64,000 nt of DNA, taken from positions 1 to 64,000 of the forward strand of contig JANRKU010000124.1 in the NCBI GenBank assembly GCA_033763335.1, written 5' to 3'. Of this stretch, positions 1 to 8,691 are shown in pieces. The stretch is from GCA-2794515 sp033763335 (lineage in GTDB: Bacteria > Chloroflexota > Anaerolineae > Aggregatilineales > Phototrophicaceae). Position 1 is the stretch's first letter. Each line of letters begins with the position of its first letter. Under the pieces are notes generated by a model. The model was not told where the DNA came from and searched no databases. It saw nothing but the letters and a program-made list of their open reading frames with translations. The position numbers and the translations under genes were made by a program.

Positions 1-693
1 GATTTTGTGGGTTGGGTCGCAGAAGGGGTCAATGATGAATATTGGCTAGAACCACGCGGGGCGCTCATCTCCCAAAATGGCTATGATAATATGCCACGCT
101 GGTTTGTCGAATTGCCCGATGGCACAATCGAGCCAGAAGGCTGTTTGCGCCCGCCCGATGATTACACCCAAATCACATGGGATTATATCACTGTCAACAC
201 ACGCACCATTGTGATGTTAGACAATGCCCAACGCATCTATCGGGAATTGGGAGGTAGTGTCAATTTTAGGACGGCATTGGTGCAAGGCAGTTATAATGCG
301 GGTGGGGTCGCCGCCAGTTTTGGCACCCATGACGGTGGCGGGGCGCTGGATATTTCGGTACGCAGTCCAGAAGATTTCAGCATCCTCACAGGCGAAATGC
401 CGTATATGATAGAAGCCTTACGCATTGCGGGGTTTGCCGCATGGGTGCGCCGTACAGGAGAACTTTATCAAGATTCGCCCATCCATATTCACGCCATTGC
501 GATTGGTGATGCAGACCTATCACCCGCCGCCCGCGCGCAAATAGATGGTGAACGCGGCTATTTACGCGGGTATAATGGTTTACCAGAGAGTTATGGCGAC
601 CCCATTTTAGATTCACATGGCGGACCTATTATCTGTAGCTGGATGATTGAAGATGGCTTTCCAGATTTGCGTGATAAACAAGTAGAGGACTAA
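1..693 (+). CDS. Partial M15-like (Hedgehog/DD-peptidase fold) protein, 5' end outside window
   Basis: The frame is open from base 1, so the N-terminus lies outside the window and 230 residues remain. The C-terminal half has GTHDGGGALDIS (about residues 108-119) and SPIHIHAIAIGD (about 159-170). These resemble the His/Asp zinc-site motif and the later His-x-His motif of the peptidase M15 / D-Ala-D-Ala carboxypeptidase-like fold. This is a family-level guess from two motifs; substrate and activity are not known. It stops six bases before the next gene and is probably co-transcribed with it. The conserved His and Asp are present, so it could be an active metallopeptidase acting on cell-wall peptides, but a non-catalytic member is equally possible. 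Confidence 0.5.
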   Translation, partial: DFVGWVAEGVNDEYWLEPRGALISQNGYDNMPRWFVELPDGTIEPEGCLRPPDDYTQITWDYITVNTRTIVMLDNAQRIYRELGGSVNFRTALVQGSYNAGGVAASFGTHDGGGALDISVRSPEDFSILTGEMPYMIEALRIAGFAAWVRRTGELYQDSPIHIHAIAIGDADLSPAARAQIDGERGYLRGYNGLPESYGDPILDSHGGPIICSWMIEDGFPDLRDKQVED

Positions 694-699
694 AAAAAT

Positions 700-1905
700 A
701 TGCGGTATCTAATAATCGTATTGCTGATAATCATCATAGGCATACCCATACAGGCTCAAGAACCAGAGCCTACCGATGAAGTGAATTTTTTCGATATTTT
801 TTATGATAGCCCTGTACGCGGGCAAATTACCGATAGCACTTATTTCGATTTTTGGCGCTTCAATGCGAGTGCTGGCGATGAAATCATTGTGCGTATGAAA
901 GGCGAGGAAGGGCTTGCCCCCCTAATTGGTATCGCAGGGAGCAACCGCGAGGTCATTGTTCGGAGCGATATGGACGAAAATGGGGAACAATTGCCCGATT
1001 CAACGCCCGATAGCACAGTGGAATTGCGCTTTATCGTGCCAATAGATGGCGAATTTGCCATTGTTGCCACCCGCGCAGGGCGTGAAAACGGCACAACGAG
1101 CGGGTACTACACCCTCGTCCTCAATCTTGCCAATAGTGCCGATACATTGCGTGACCAAGCCCGTCAAGCAGTCGAATTTCGCTGTGGCGAAGATATTGTC
1201 ACCACCGCGCTCAATGTTCAGCTTCCCAATCCGCCACAACCCACCTCTTACCGCATCACCGTTTATGGATTAGACAGTTTTGAGCCTGCTGTTCGTATTT
1301 TTGCAGGTGTTGAGGATGAATACGAATATTGCACCACCGATGGTCAAAATACGGTTGGCGATACCCTCACATTTTGGGATGTCCCCACGATAACGATTGA
1401 TGAAAATACAACCCAAACGGCACAATATGGCTTTAATTCGGCAGGTGGTGTGGGGCAAATTACCTTCACGATTGCCAGTGTTGGCGGTGGGCGTGGGCGG
1501 TATGTGGCGGTGATAGAGGGGTTAAATCTGGCAGAAATCGGCGGATTAAACCCGCTTGATGTGCAAATAGGGGCTGTTGCATTGGGGAGTAGTGTCACGC
1601 TCTATATGGTCAAAACCACAGACACGCGCATAGACCCCTTTATGGCACAAACCCTCTATGATGGGACAATTATCTCGTGTGATGATGCGGGTGGGCGTGG
1701 CTGTGAAACCACCCCTAGCGCCAATAATCTCCTCATCACCTTACAAGATGGGACAGTTATTCGCGGTGACAGATTTAGCGCAGGGTTGCACCTCACCCCA
1801 GAAACGATTGATTTGCTCAATTTGCAATTCATGAGCAGGGCGCAAAATGCCATTGGGGATTATGCCATTGTGATTATTGGCGAATTACCCCCACTTGAAC
1901 AATGA
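700..1905 (+). CDS. Secreted protein with PPC-like beta-sandwich domains
   Basis: A 401-residue protein with a Sec signal peptide (hydrophobic run at residues 3-17, cleavage after about IQAQ). The mature part is rich in beta strands. One segment (about residues 35-150) has the FDFWRF-N-ASAGDEIIV pattern typical of bacterial pre-peptidase C-terminal (PPC) domains, and a similar segment appears to recur further along. Such domains are extracellular and usually accompany enzymes, but no catalytic domain is visible here. It follows the upstream gene by six bases, so it is probably in the same transcript, and ends at a strong bidirectional hairpin. The first Met is preceded by an A-rich stretch rather than a clear Shine-Dalgarno. 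Function unknown. Confidence 0.6.
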   Translation: MRYLIIVLLIIIIGIPIQAQEPEPTDEVNFFDIFYDSPVRGQITDSTYFDFWRFNASAGDEIIVRMKGEEGLAPLIGIAGSNREVIVRSDMDENGEQLPDSTPDSTVELRFIVPIDGEFAIVATRAGRENGTTSGYYTLVLNLANSADTLRDQARQAVEFRCGEDIVTTALNVQLPNPPQPTSYRITVYGLDSFEPAVRIFAGVEDEYEYCTTDGQNTVGDTLTFWDVPTITIDENTTQTAQYGFNSAGGVGQITFTIASVGGGRGRYVAVIEGLNLAEIGGLNPLDVQIGAVALGSSVTLYMVKTTDTRIDPFMAQTLYDGTIISCDDAGGRGCETTPSANNLLITLQDGTVIRGDRFSAGLHLTPETIDLLNLQFMSRAQNAIGDYAIVIIGELPPLEQ

Positions 1906-1914
1906 TAAAATAGA

Positions 1915-1940
1915 CATGGGTGCAACGAATTGCACCCATG
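1915..1940. terminator. Bidirectional terminator between convergent genes
   Basis: A perfect 11-bp inverted repeat (CATGGGTGCAA / TTGCACCCATG) with a CGAA loop, followed on the + strand by six Ts. It lies between the stops of the PPC-like gene (+) and the oxidase gene (-). Its GGGTGCAA...TTGCACCC core resembles the GGGCGCAA...TTGCGCCC palindrome found elsewhere in the window. Confidence 0.8.
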
Positions 1941-1948
1941 TTTTTTGC

Positions 1949-3091
1949 TTATGCGAAACGGGCAATTTTGAACAACGAGGTATCATGGGGCGTTTGCCCA
2001 TTTAAGACCAAATCGCTCAACATTTTGCCGATGAGTGTGCTAAATTTGAAGCCATGCCCACTAAATCCTGCCCCAATGACGACATTGGCATGGTTGGGGT
2101 GATGGTCAATGATAAAATCTTCATCGGGGGTCATGGTATAGAGGCAAATATAGGTACTCAACAAATCACCTGCCATCGGCTTGGGCAGATAGGGTTTCAA
2201 AGTCTGGCGGATTGCCGTTATGGTCTCTTCATCAGGCGTATAATTGATTTCGCTTGGGTGGGCAACTTTTTGCCCTGTATGAAATGCCGCTTTCACCCCA
2301 GACCCATTCAAACTGGGCAAGCCATACATCGCAAAATTAATGTCCTGATTGCGATGCCAAATATAAACAGGCATCACCGATTTATCATAATGGGTAAGCG
2401 GTTCATCAATGGGGTTAAAATAACCGACTTGGCAACGCAACGGCTGAAGCGGAACATGTATCCCTGTTTCTGCCAATAACCGCCCCGCCCATGCCCCTGC
2501 TGTGACCACCAAACGGGCGGCGCTAAAGGTATCATGAGGCGTTTGCACCGTCACCATATCGCCATGAAGGTCAATTTTGGTAATAGGGGTTTTTTCCATG
2601 AGGGTCGCGCCATATTTTTGTGCAAGTCGCAAGTGCGCTGTAACACAGTCTGCCGCTTTCAACATGCCAGAATCGGCTTGATATAAAACGCGCATTTCCT
2701 CATCAAAATGAAATTGCGGAAATCGCTTATGGGCTTCATCCGCAGACAGCCATTCGTGCGAAATTCCCGCCAATTGTACACTCTTGAGGGTATCCAGTAG
2801 GGTTTTTTCGTTGGGCATCCCAAAATCAATCCCGCCCGTTTTGATGAGCAATTGCTCACCAATTTGGTCTTCTATCTCTGCCCATAAGGTATATGCCGAG
2901 CGTGCCAATTCAATATAGCGTGGCTCATTATAGGAATAACGGATAATGCGCGAATCGCCGTGTGAACTGCCCCGATTATGCCCAAATTCAAATTGCTCCA
3001 AGAGCAAAACCCGTTCACCAGAACGTGCCAGATAATAAGCAGTGGCGCTCCCCATCGCCCCACCCCCTAATACAATCGTATCGTATGTCAT
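1949..3091 (-). CDS. solA: N-methyl amino acid oxidase (monomeric sarcosine / N-methyltryptophan oxidase family)
   Basis: A 380-residue FAD-dependent oxidase of the DAO superfamily. A Rossmann dinucleotide site (GGGAMGSATAYYLA, residues 9-22) opens the protein. The MSOX/MTOX signature GSSHGDSRIIRYSY follows at residues 41-54. Cys316, in the ICLYTMTPDEDFIID motif, is at the position of the cysteine that carries covalent FAD in this family. GFSGHGFKFS near the C-terminus is also typical. The family oxidises N-methyl amino acids to formaldehyde, the demethylated amino acid and H2O2. The exact substrate cannot be read from sequence, so solA is a family-level symbol. It has a GGAAG Shine-Dalgarno and lies 34 bases downstream of the histidine kinase gene. 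Confidence 0.88.
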   Translation of the reverse strand: MTYDTIVLGGGAMGSATAYYLARSGERVLLLEQFEFGHNRGSSHGDSRIIRYSYNEPRYIELARSAYTLWAEIEDQIGEQLLIKTGGIDFGMPNEKTLLDTLKSVQLAGISHEWLSADEAHKRFPQFHFDEEMRVLYQADSGMLKAADCVTAHLRLAQKYGATLMEKTPITKIDLHGDMVTVQTPHDTFSAARLVVTAGAWAGRLLAETGIHVPLQPLRCQVGYFNPIDEPLTHYDKSVMPVYIWHRNQDINFAMYGLPSLNGSGVKAAFHTGQKVAHPSEINYTPDEETITAIRQTLKPYLPKPMAGDLLSTYICLYTMTPDEDFIIDHHPNHANVVIGAGFSGHGFKFSTLIGKMLSDLVLNGQTPHDTSLFKIARFA

Positions 3092-3125
3092 TTCATCACT
3101 TCCTGTTATGATTTATGTTCTCTAT

Positions 3126-4403
3126 TCATCCAGAACACAGAGGCAAGCGAATGGTAAAAGTCGTGCCAACATCTAGGGTACTCTCAAGATCAATTGACCC
3201 TTTATAACAATCTACAATATTCTTGACCAATGTCAATCCTAGCCCTGTCCCGCCAATTGTACCCACATTTTTCGCCCGATAAAAATCTTCAAATAGGCGT
3301 GTGAGGTCATCTGGGGGAATCCCAATGCCAAAATCTTGTATCACCAATTGCACTAAATTTTGTGTGCATTTAACCCGTACCCAAATATCGCCTCCTTTGG
3401 GGGAATATTTGACGCTATTGGTGATGAGGTTACTCATAAGGATGTAGGTCAATTGTTTATCAATATGATAGGTAAATCTATCACCATCTATTTGTAAGCG
3501 GATAAAGTGCTTTTCGCCTGCGATAGCTTGCATATCTTGAATAAGGCGTTGGCAAAATTCTTTGAAATCGGTCTCATCAAAATGGAGTTCAAGACCCTTT
3601 GATTGCGATTTACCAAAAAGAAGGGTTGTCTCTAATAAATTGGCGAGATGTGCTACTTGTGCCTGAATTTTTTCCAGATGGCGCAAACGCTGAATATCAC
3701 TCATGCGATGGCTATAATTTTTGAGCAAATCAGTAGATGTACGAATAGAAGTAAGGGGTGTTCTAAATTCATGCGACACCATCGAGACAAAATAGGCGCG
3801 TAATTGGCTCAATTCACGCTCGGCACTCAGCGCAATTTGCAATTCTTCCTCAACTTTTTTTCTGGCAACCACTTCTTTATGGAGCAGGTCATTGGCTATC
3901 TCCAAAGCGACGGTGCGTTCTTTAACGCGCATATCCAGCTCAAATAAAGCACTTTGTAGGGCAAGTTCTAAATTTTTACGGAGTGTCACATCTCTAAAAT
4001 AAACCGAAATACCTTTATCAGATGGATACGCATGAATTTCTAGCCATGTTTCGAGGGGTTCATAAAATTCGACAAAGATAACAGGTACTTGGTTTTGCAT
4101 AGCATAATGGGCTTGGCTATAAAATGAAGTTGTGCGGGATTCTGGAAATTCAGACCAAATATCACGCCCCACTAAATCAATGCGTGAGCGTTGTAATATG
4201 GCTTCTGCTTCGCTATTGAGATAAAGCAACCGCCAATCATTATCCAGCGCCAAAAAAGCATCTGTAATGCGCTCAAAAACTTCAAATTCATTTTGAGGTT
4301 TACCCTCTAAAAATGAGAGTAATACTTCGTCAACCGAAATTCCTTGTTCTTGTGCGATACGTTCCAAACGGTTGTATATCTCTGGTGATATATTTATTTG
4401 CAT
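3126..4403 (-). CDS. PAS-domain sensor histidine kinase
   Basis: A soluble histidine kinase of about 425 residues. Order: a 35-residue N-terminal segment (INISPEIYNRLERIA...) resembling a ribbon-helix-helix motif; a PAS domain (about 42-140); a coiled coil (about 145-200); HisKA with the phospho-accepting His in MVSHEFRTPL (about residue 211); and HATPase_c with N box (SNLITNSVKYS), DFGIGIP and GGTGLGLTLV. There is no transmembrane segment and no receiver domain, so it probably senses a cytoplasmic signal through PAS and phosphorylates a separate regulator. A TTG three codons upstream is an alternative start; ATG was preferred. The PAS ligand is unknown. It sits upstream of the oxidase gene with a short gap. 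Confidence 0.85.
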   Translation of the reverse strand: MQINISPEIYNRLERIAQEQGISVDEVLLSFLEGKPQNEFEVFERITDAFLALDNDWRLLYLNSEAEAILQRSRIDLVGRDIWSEFPESRTTSFYSQAHYAMQNQVPVIFVEFYEPLETWLEIHAYPSDKGISVYFRDVTLRKNLELALQSALFELDMRVKERTVALEIANDLLHKEVVARKKVEEELQIALSAERELSQLRAYFVSMVSHEFRTPLTSIRTSTDLLKNYSHRMSDIQRLRHLEKIQAQVAHLANLLETTLLFGKSQSKGLELHFDETDFKEFCQRLIQDMQAIAGEKHFIRLQIDGDRFTYHIDKQLTYILMSNLITNSVKYSPKGGDIWVRVKCTQNLVQLVIQDFGIGIPPDDLTRLFEDFYRAKNVGTIGGTGLGLTLVKNIVDCYKGSIDLESTLDVGTTFTIRLPLCSG

Positions 4404-4412
4404 GTTATTCAA

Positions 4413-4602
4413 CAGTCTACCCCAAGACTTACGATTAAATTTTATAATATCACAAAATAACTAATTTCTAACAAACTCATGACAAAATAAGGATTTTACT
4501 CATCATTCTCAAAGTTATAGTAAATTTTTTGAGGATTCACTCGCTGGAATATCTGGTTAATATTGCTAGAATAGTGACTATCAACAAAAGGATAATTTGA
4601 GA
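4413..4602. other. AT-rich divergent intergenic region
   Basis: About 190 AT-rich bases separate the divergently transcribed kinase (-) and CPBP protease (+) genes, so both promoters should lie here. No convincing -35/-10 pair was found by eye. AAAAGG at 4586-4591 is the likely Shine-Dalgarno of the + strand gene. No coding sequence or hairpin was recognised. Confidence 0.4.
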
Positions 4603-5328
4603 ATGTTAAAACGACTTGCAACACAAGAATCATTGCCCCCTTGGGGATATTTAAGCGCATTAGGGACATTTATTGTGATGTTTTTGGGCATTATCATCGG
4701 CTCATCGGCTATCACACTTGTTTTTCCCGATAACAACCCCGCTATTTTATTAGTCGGATGGGGAATCGGCATGGTTATCACCATTTTTTATGTCTTTTCG
4801 ACTTATCGTAAATCCCCAGAAGATAGTGAAGCCCTGCGTTTTGGGACAACCAAAGCCAAACTACCCATCATCGCCCTATGGTGTTTGGGCTTTGCCATTC
4901 TATTTGACCTGATTAGTTGGGCAGTAGTGAACACACAAATACTCTCATCTGCCGAATTATTTGGTTTTGCTGGCAGAGAAATTTCTGCCATTAGCTGGTT
5001 GATTGCGGGTATTTTTATGATATTACTCCAACCTCTAGCAGAAGAATTGGTCTTTAGGGGGGTGATGTTCCCTGTTTTTCGGGGGATGTTTGGGGCATGG
5101 ACAGGCTTTTTTATGGTGGTCGGATTTCATACCCTATTCCACTTTTTAGCCTATGTGCCTGCCACATCGAATACCACGATTTTAATCTGGTATGGGGCTG
5201 GATTACCATTTTTAGACGCGGTAATCATCACCTCTGTACGCGCTTATACAGGTAGTACCCGCGCATCATGGGTCGCACATGCTGTTTTTGGCGCGTTTGC
5301 TATTATCAAAGCTATCACTTTTTCCTAA
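4603..5328 (+). CDS. CPBP family intramembrane glutamic endopeptidase
   Basis: A 241-residue multi-spanning membrane protein of the CPBP (CAAX protease / Abi) family. The diagnostic motifs are EELVFRGVMFP (Glu147, Glu148, Arg152) and FHTLFHF (His176, His180), which form the intramembrane active site in the Rce1 family. Several hydrophobic helices flank them (about 17-40, 48-66, 90-112 and 128-146). The start at ATG 4603 is preceded by AAAAGG at an 11-base gap; a TTG at 4597 would add two residues. Members process peptides or immunity and bacteriocin factors; the substrate here is unknown. yjjX follows 23 bases downstream and may be co-transcribed. Confidence 0.85.
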   Translation: MLKRLATQESLPPWGYLSALGTFIVMFLGIIIGSSAITLVFPDNNPAILLVGWGIGMVITIFYVFSTYRKSPEDSEALRFGTTKAKLPIIALWCLGFAILFDLISWAVVNTQILSSAELFGFAGREISAISWLIAGIFMILLQPLAEELVFRGVMFPVFRGMFGAWTGFFMVVGFHTLFHFLAYVPATSNTTILIWYGAGLPFLDAVIITSVRAYTGSTRASWVAHAVFGAFAIIKAITFS

Positions 5329-5351
5329 AACACACACTACAGGAGCAATGA

Positions 5352-5891
5352 ATGAAAATTGTTGTTGCATCAACCAATCCCGTCAAAATCGAAGCCGCAC
5401 GAGTCGGATTCGCACAAGTATTCCCCGATACACTCGAAATGCTCGGTATCTCTACCCCATCAGGTGTGAGCGACCAACCCATGACCGATGATGAAACCCA
5501 TATCGGCGCACGCAATCGGGCATATAAGGCGCGTGAATTACATCCCGATGCCGATTTTTGGATAGGGATTGAAGGGGGTATCGAAGAACGACTAGGCGTG
5601 TTACTCGTTTTTGCGTGGATAGTGATTGTGAACAAAGAGCGCAGTGGTCATGCCCGCACCGCCACTTTCATCTTGCCCGATGAAGTGGCAAAACACGTTA
5701 AACTAGGCTTAGAATTGGGCGATGCCGATGATATTGTCTTCGGGCGCTCCAATTCCAAGCAACAAAATGGGTCTGTGGGATTGTTGACCAATGACCGTAT
5801 AGACCGTGCAGGTTATTACAGCCCCGCAGTGGTCTTGGCACTCATCCCATTCATCAATCCTAGCCTAAATTTTGCTGGAATCACCTTGTGA
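5352..5891 (+). CDS. yjjX: Inosine/xanthosine triphosphatase (non-canonical purine NTPase, DUF84)
   Basis: A 179-residue homolog of YjjX, a cytosolic house-cleaning phosphatase that hydrolyses ITP and XTP. The N-terminal VASTNPVKIEAAR motif is the family nucleotide-binding loop. GVSDQPMTDDET, IGARNRAYKA, WIGIEGGIE and the C-terminal GLLTNDRIDRAGYYSPAVV block are all family-typical, and the length is normal. A clear AGGAG (5341-5345) precedes ATG by six bases. The last nine codons overlap the convergent 3' end of the gene at 5865-6209 (27 bases). Confidence 0.9.
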   Translation: MKIVVASTNPVKIEAARVGFAQVFPDTLEMLGISTPSGVSDQPMTDDETHIGARNRAYKARELHPDADFWIGIEGGIEERLGVLLVFAWIVIVNKERSGHARTATFILPDEVAKHVKLGLELGDADDIVFGRSNSKQQNGSVGLLTNDRIDRAGYYSPAVVLALIPFINPSLNFAGITL

Positions 5892-6209
5892 TTCAAGCCA
5901 TGTGACATAATCGCCTTGCGTGACCATCTCACCATTTTCGACTTCATGTTGCACCAAACGCCGATTTTTGTCGAATAACAACGACACTTCGGCTTTGAAA
6001 GGACAACGTTGGGCGCTGGCATACTTGCGGACGAAATAGCCACTCTCATCATCTGTGAGCGAGAGGTCATTCGCCAAATTGATGCGAACACGCACGACTT
6101 CCTCACACCGTTTTGGGCGGATATAAACAAAATAAGCGTTTTTATCCGCCGATTGTGGCGAATTACCGGGCGTTCCAAATTTTGGGGTGCGCCGTCTAAA
6201 AAATCCCAT
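5865..6209 (-). CDS. Conserved hypothetical protein downstream of metG
   Basis: A 114-residue soluble protein with a basic N-terminus (MGFFRRRTPKFG) and mixed alpha/beta sequence; no domain was recognised. It is tightly coupled to metG: the last metG codons contain GAAGGAGAA, which forms a Shine-Dalgarno seven bases before this ATG, and only three bases separate the metG stop from this start. Co-translation with metG is therefore likely. Its C-terminus RCPFKAEVSLLFDKNRRLVQHE might be part of a small beta domain. The 3' end overlaps the convergent yjjX gene. Function unknown. Confidence 0.7.
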   Translation of the reverse strand: MGFFRRRTPKFGTPGNSPQSADKNAYFVYIRPKRCEEVVRVRINLANDLSLTDDESGYFVRKYASAQRCPFKAEVSLLFDKNRRLVQHEVENGEMVTQGDYVTWLESQGDSSKI

Positions 6210-6212
6210 GTG

Positions 6213-8048
6213 TTATTCTCCTTCTAGCGGTTCTTCAATACGTGGCTTGCCCAATTTGGCGCGTTCAATCTCTACCACTTCTGGATCGAGTTGAATAAAT
6301 AATGCAGATGGCTCACGCAAAACAGTTCCCGCTTTTAATTGGCTTTTTTCCCATCTGCCCATAGACTGCACAGGGTCATAGACCAATGCCTCATGAGAAC
6401 GGGTTTCTTCTTGAAAGGTCTTAATGACCAAATTACCAAACAATTGTCCATCATACCCCAGATATTCATGTACCAATTGCGAGCTAAATGGCAAAAATGG
6501 CGCAAGCATAATCTTGAAATTGTCTATCACCCGCAAAATGGTATAGACCGTTTTTGCCGTGTCATCTGGGTTATCTTTAATACTCTTCCATGGGGCGCGA
6601 CCATCTAAATAGGCATTAGCATCCCGCACAAGGCTCAGGGCTTCATTGAGCGCATCTTTGAGTTTCACTTTTTCAATAAGCGCCCCAACCGTGTCAAATC
6701 CTGCCTCAACTTTGGCGATAATGGCTTCATCGGCTGGTGTAAGTCCATTTGGTTCAGGAATCACGCCATTATATCGTTTATAGGCAAAAGTCAGCATCCG
6801 ATTGACCAAATTGCCCCATGCCGCCAACAATTCTTTATTCACACGGGTAAAAAAGCCTTCCCATGTGAAATCACTATCCGATGTTTCTGGAAAACTGCGT
6901 GTCATATAAAAACGGATGGCATCGGCTTGATAGGCTTTGACCATATCGGGCAACCATACCGCCCAATTGTTGCTCTTAGAAAATTTTTGCCCTTCGATAG
7001 TCATAAATTCGTTGGCAGGCACATCATAGGGCAGATTGATGGGTGTTGCATCGCCCTCATTATATAAGCCACTAATCCCCAAGAGCATGGCGGGCCAAAT
7101 AACGGTATGGAATACCACGTTATCTTTGCCGATGAAATAATATACTTCGGCATCGGGGTTATACCACCATTTTTTCCATGCGTCGGGTGTCCCCTGATTT
7201 TTTGCCCATTCGACACTGCCTGTCAAATAGCCATTGACCGCCTCAAACCACACATAAATGCGCTTATCATCCCACCCCTCTACAGGGACACGAACACCCC
7301 AATCGAGGTCACGGGTATAAGCACGCCCACGCAAACCGCCTTCTATCCCCTGTTTGATGAAATTACGGGTGAAGCTAACCACATTTTGTCGCCATAGCCC
7401 TTGTTGCTTATCTAAATAAGTCAACAAATCATTCGATGTCTGGCTTAGGTCTAAGAAATAATGCTCACTCTGGCGCACTTCCAATTCATCAGATGGGTTA
7501 TTACGATTGCGGGGGGAGATGAGTTTGGTCGCATCCAACAAATTGCCACAATTATCACATTGGTCGCCACGCGCCTTTTGGAATCCGCAAATATAGCATG
7601 TCCCCTCGACATATCTATCGGGCAAAAAGCGTTTTTCTTTGGCACTATACATCAAATCTTGCTTTTCGATATACAGATACCCGCGTTCCCGCAAGGTCGT
7701 AAAAATATCTTGGGCAATTTTATGATGATTTTCGGTATCAGTATGGGTGAACAAATCAAAGCTCACACCAATTGCTTGTAATGACAGCAAAAAGCGTTTG
7801 TGATAATGCGAAAAAACTTCTTGTGGTGATATACCGCGTGCATCAGCTTCTAGGGAGATGGGCGTACCATGCGTATCTGACCCAGAAACCATTAGCACAT
7901 GATTGCCCTTCATTCGATGATAGCGGGCAAAAATATCGGCGGGCAAATACGCGCCAGCCAAATGTCCCAAGTGCAAATCGCCATTAGAATAGGGCCAACC
8001 CACAGAAACGCAAATATACTTTGGAGTATCCATCTTATTTTTATCCAT
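6213..8048 (-). CDS. metG: Methionine--tRNA ligase
   Basis: Charges tRNA-Met with methionine in the cytosol. The class I HIGH motif appears as HLGH (residues 26-29) and the KMSKS motif as KFSKS. A single zinc knuckle is visible as CYIC...CDNC (Cys151, 154, 164, 167). The protein is 611 residues and ends after the anticodon-binding helices, without the C-terminal EMAP-like dimerisation domain of some MetRS. The reading frame is open further upstream to a TTG at 8117, but that lies inside a palindromic repeat; MDKNKMD at 8048, or the next Met at 8033, is the plausible start. The downstream gene is translationally coupled. Confidence 0.95.
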   Translation of the reverse strand: MDKNKMDTPKYICVSVGWPYSNGDLHLGHLAGAYLPADIFARYHRMKGNHVLMVSGSDTHGTPISLEADARGISPQEVFSHYHKRFLLSLQAIGVSFDLFTHTDTENHHKIAQDIFTTLRERGYLYIEKQDLMYSAKEKRFLPDRYVEGTCYICGFQKARGDQCDNCGNLLDATKLISPRNRNNPSDELEVRQSEHYFLDLSQTSNDLLTYLDKQQGLWRQNVVSFTRNFIKQGIEGGLRGRAYTRDLDWGVRVPVEGWDDKRIYVWFEAVNGYLTGSVEWAKNQGTPDAWKKWWYNPDAEVYYFIGKDNVVFHTVIWPAMLLGISGLYNEGDATPINLPYDVPANEFMTIEGQKFSKSNNWAVWLPDMVKAYQADAIRFYMTRSFPETSDSDFTWEGFFTRVNKELLAAWGNLVNRMLTFAYKRYNGVIPEPNGLTPADEAIIAKVEAGFDTVGALIEKVKLKDALNEALSLVRDANAYLDGRAPWKSIKDNPDDTAKTVYTILRVIDNFKIMLAPFLPFSSQLVHEYLGYDGQLFGNLVIKTFQEETRSHEALVYDPVQSMGRWEKSQLKAGTVLREPSALFIQLDPEVVEIERAKLGKPRIEEPLEGE

Positions 8049-8108
8049 CTTTCTGCACAAAACGGGTGCAAAACCAAGCACCGAGCGATATACTGATTTT
8101 ACGCTATA

Positions 8109-8130
8109 AGGGCGCAAACTCGTGCGCCCT
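8109..8130. repeat. Palindromic repeat, AGGGCGCA type
   Basis: An 8-bp perfect inverted repeat (AGGGCGCA / TGCGCCCT) with a six-base loop, in the gap between the thioesterase stop and the metG start. It is a member of the GGGCGCAA...TTGCGCCC family that recurs through the window and could act as a processing or attenuation hairpin ahead of metG. Confidence 0.6.
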
Positions 8131-8177
8131 CACAGACATATCTATCCTATTTACATTCTACCAAAAAATTGTTTAAT

Positions 8178-8678
8178 TTAACCCCTCTGAACGGGAAAAA
8201 TTGCACAAGTTGTTGTGGCATGGGCATATAACTTGCCAGTCGCATCTACCAAGCGTGCCTCAGCAGTGGCAATCATCCGCCCAGAATGAATCACTTTTCC
8301 TTCACATGATAATAATCCGACAGATAAGGTGATGGGTCGCACAAGATTGATACTGAGTTGTGATGTCGAATATGCCATCCCAACTGGCAAAGTGCTATGT
8401 ACAGCACACCCCATCGCCGCATCTAATACAGTAGACGCATATCCCCCATGCACCACCCCAATCGGGTTATACATATATTCAGTGGGAAGCGCCGTAAAAA
8501 CAGCGCGTCCATTTTCGACCTCAACCAAATCCATATTCAGCGTGCGGGCAATTGGCGCAGGTGGATATGCCCCTGCTTTGAGTGACAATAAATAATCTAA
8601 TCCAGACATGGTGAGCGCCGCTTGTGCGCCGAGCATGGGGTCTCCCCAAGTGATTGTTGCTGTACGGTCTTCTATCAT
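8178..8678 (-). CDS. PaaI-type hotdog thioesterase
   Basis: A 166-residue protein of the hotdog fold. The PaaI/YbgC-type signature GVVHGGYASTVLDAAMG contains the HGG turn and the acidic residue that act in acyl-CoA thioesterases of the 4HBT family; the later RPI segment is also typical. The likely reaction is hydrolysis of a phenylacetyl- or acyl-CoA in the cytosol, with unknown substrate. ATG at 8678 is used (a TTG one codon earlier is possible); GAGG upstream is the Shine-Dalgarno and overlaps the stop of the selenoprotein candidate, whose last codon is 13 bases away. The two genes are probably one operon. Confidence 0.83.
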   Translation of the reverse strand: MIEDRTATITWGDPMLGAQAALTMSGLDYLLSLKAGAYPPAPIARTLNMDLVEVENGRAVFTALPTEYMYNPIGVVHGGYASTVLDAAMGCAVHSTLPVGMAYSTSQLSINLVRPITLSVGLLSCEGKVIHSGRMIATAEARLVDATGKLYAHATTTCAIFPVQRG

Positions 8679-8691
8679 CAATTTTTTTTCC

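Noticed and set aside
5816..6178. An alternative minus-strand frame across the yjjX end
   Set aside because: The 5865-6209 frame has a Shine-Dalgarno in the metG end, whereas this frame begins within that gene and has no ribosome-binding signal.
8049..8117. An N-terminal extension of metG to TTG 8117
   Set aside because: It would start inside a palindromic repeat, and the added residues do not look like the MetRS N-terminus; Met 8048 fits the family.
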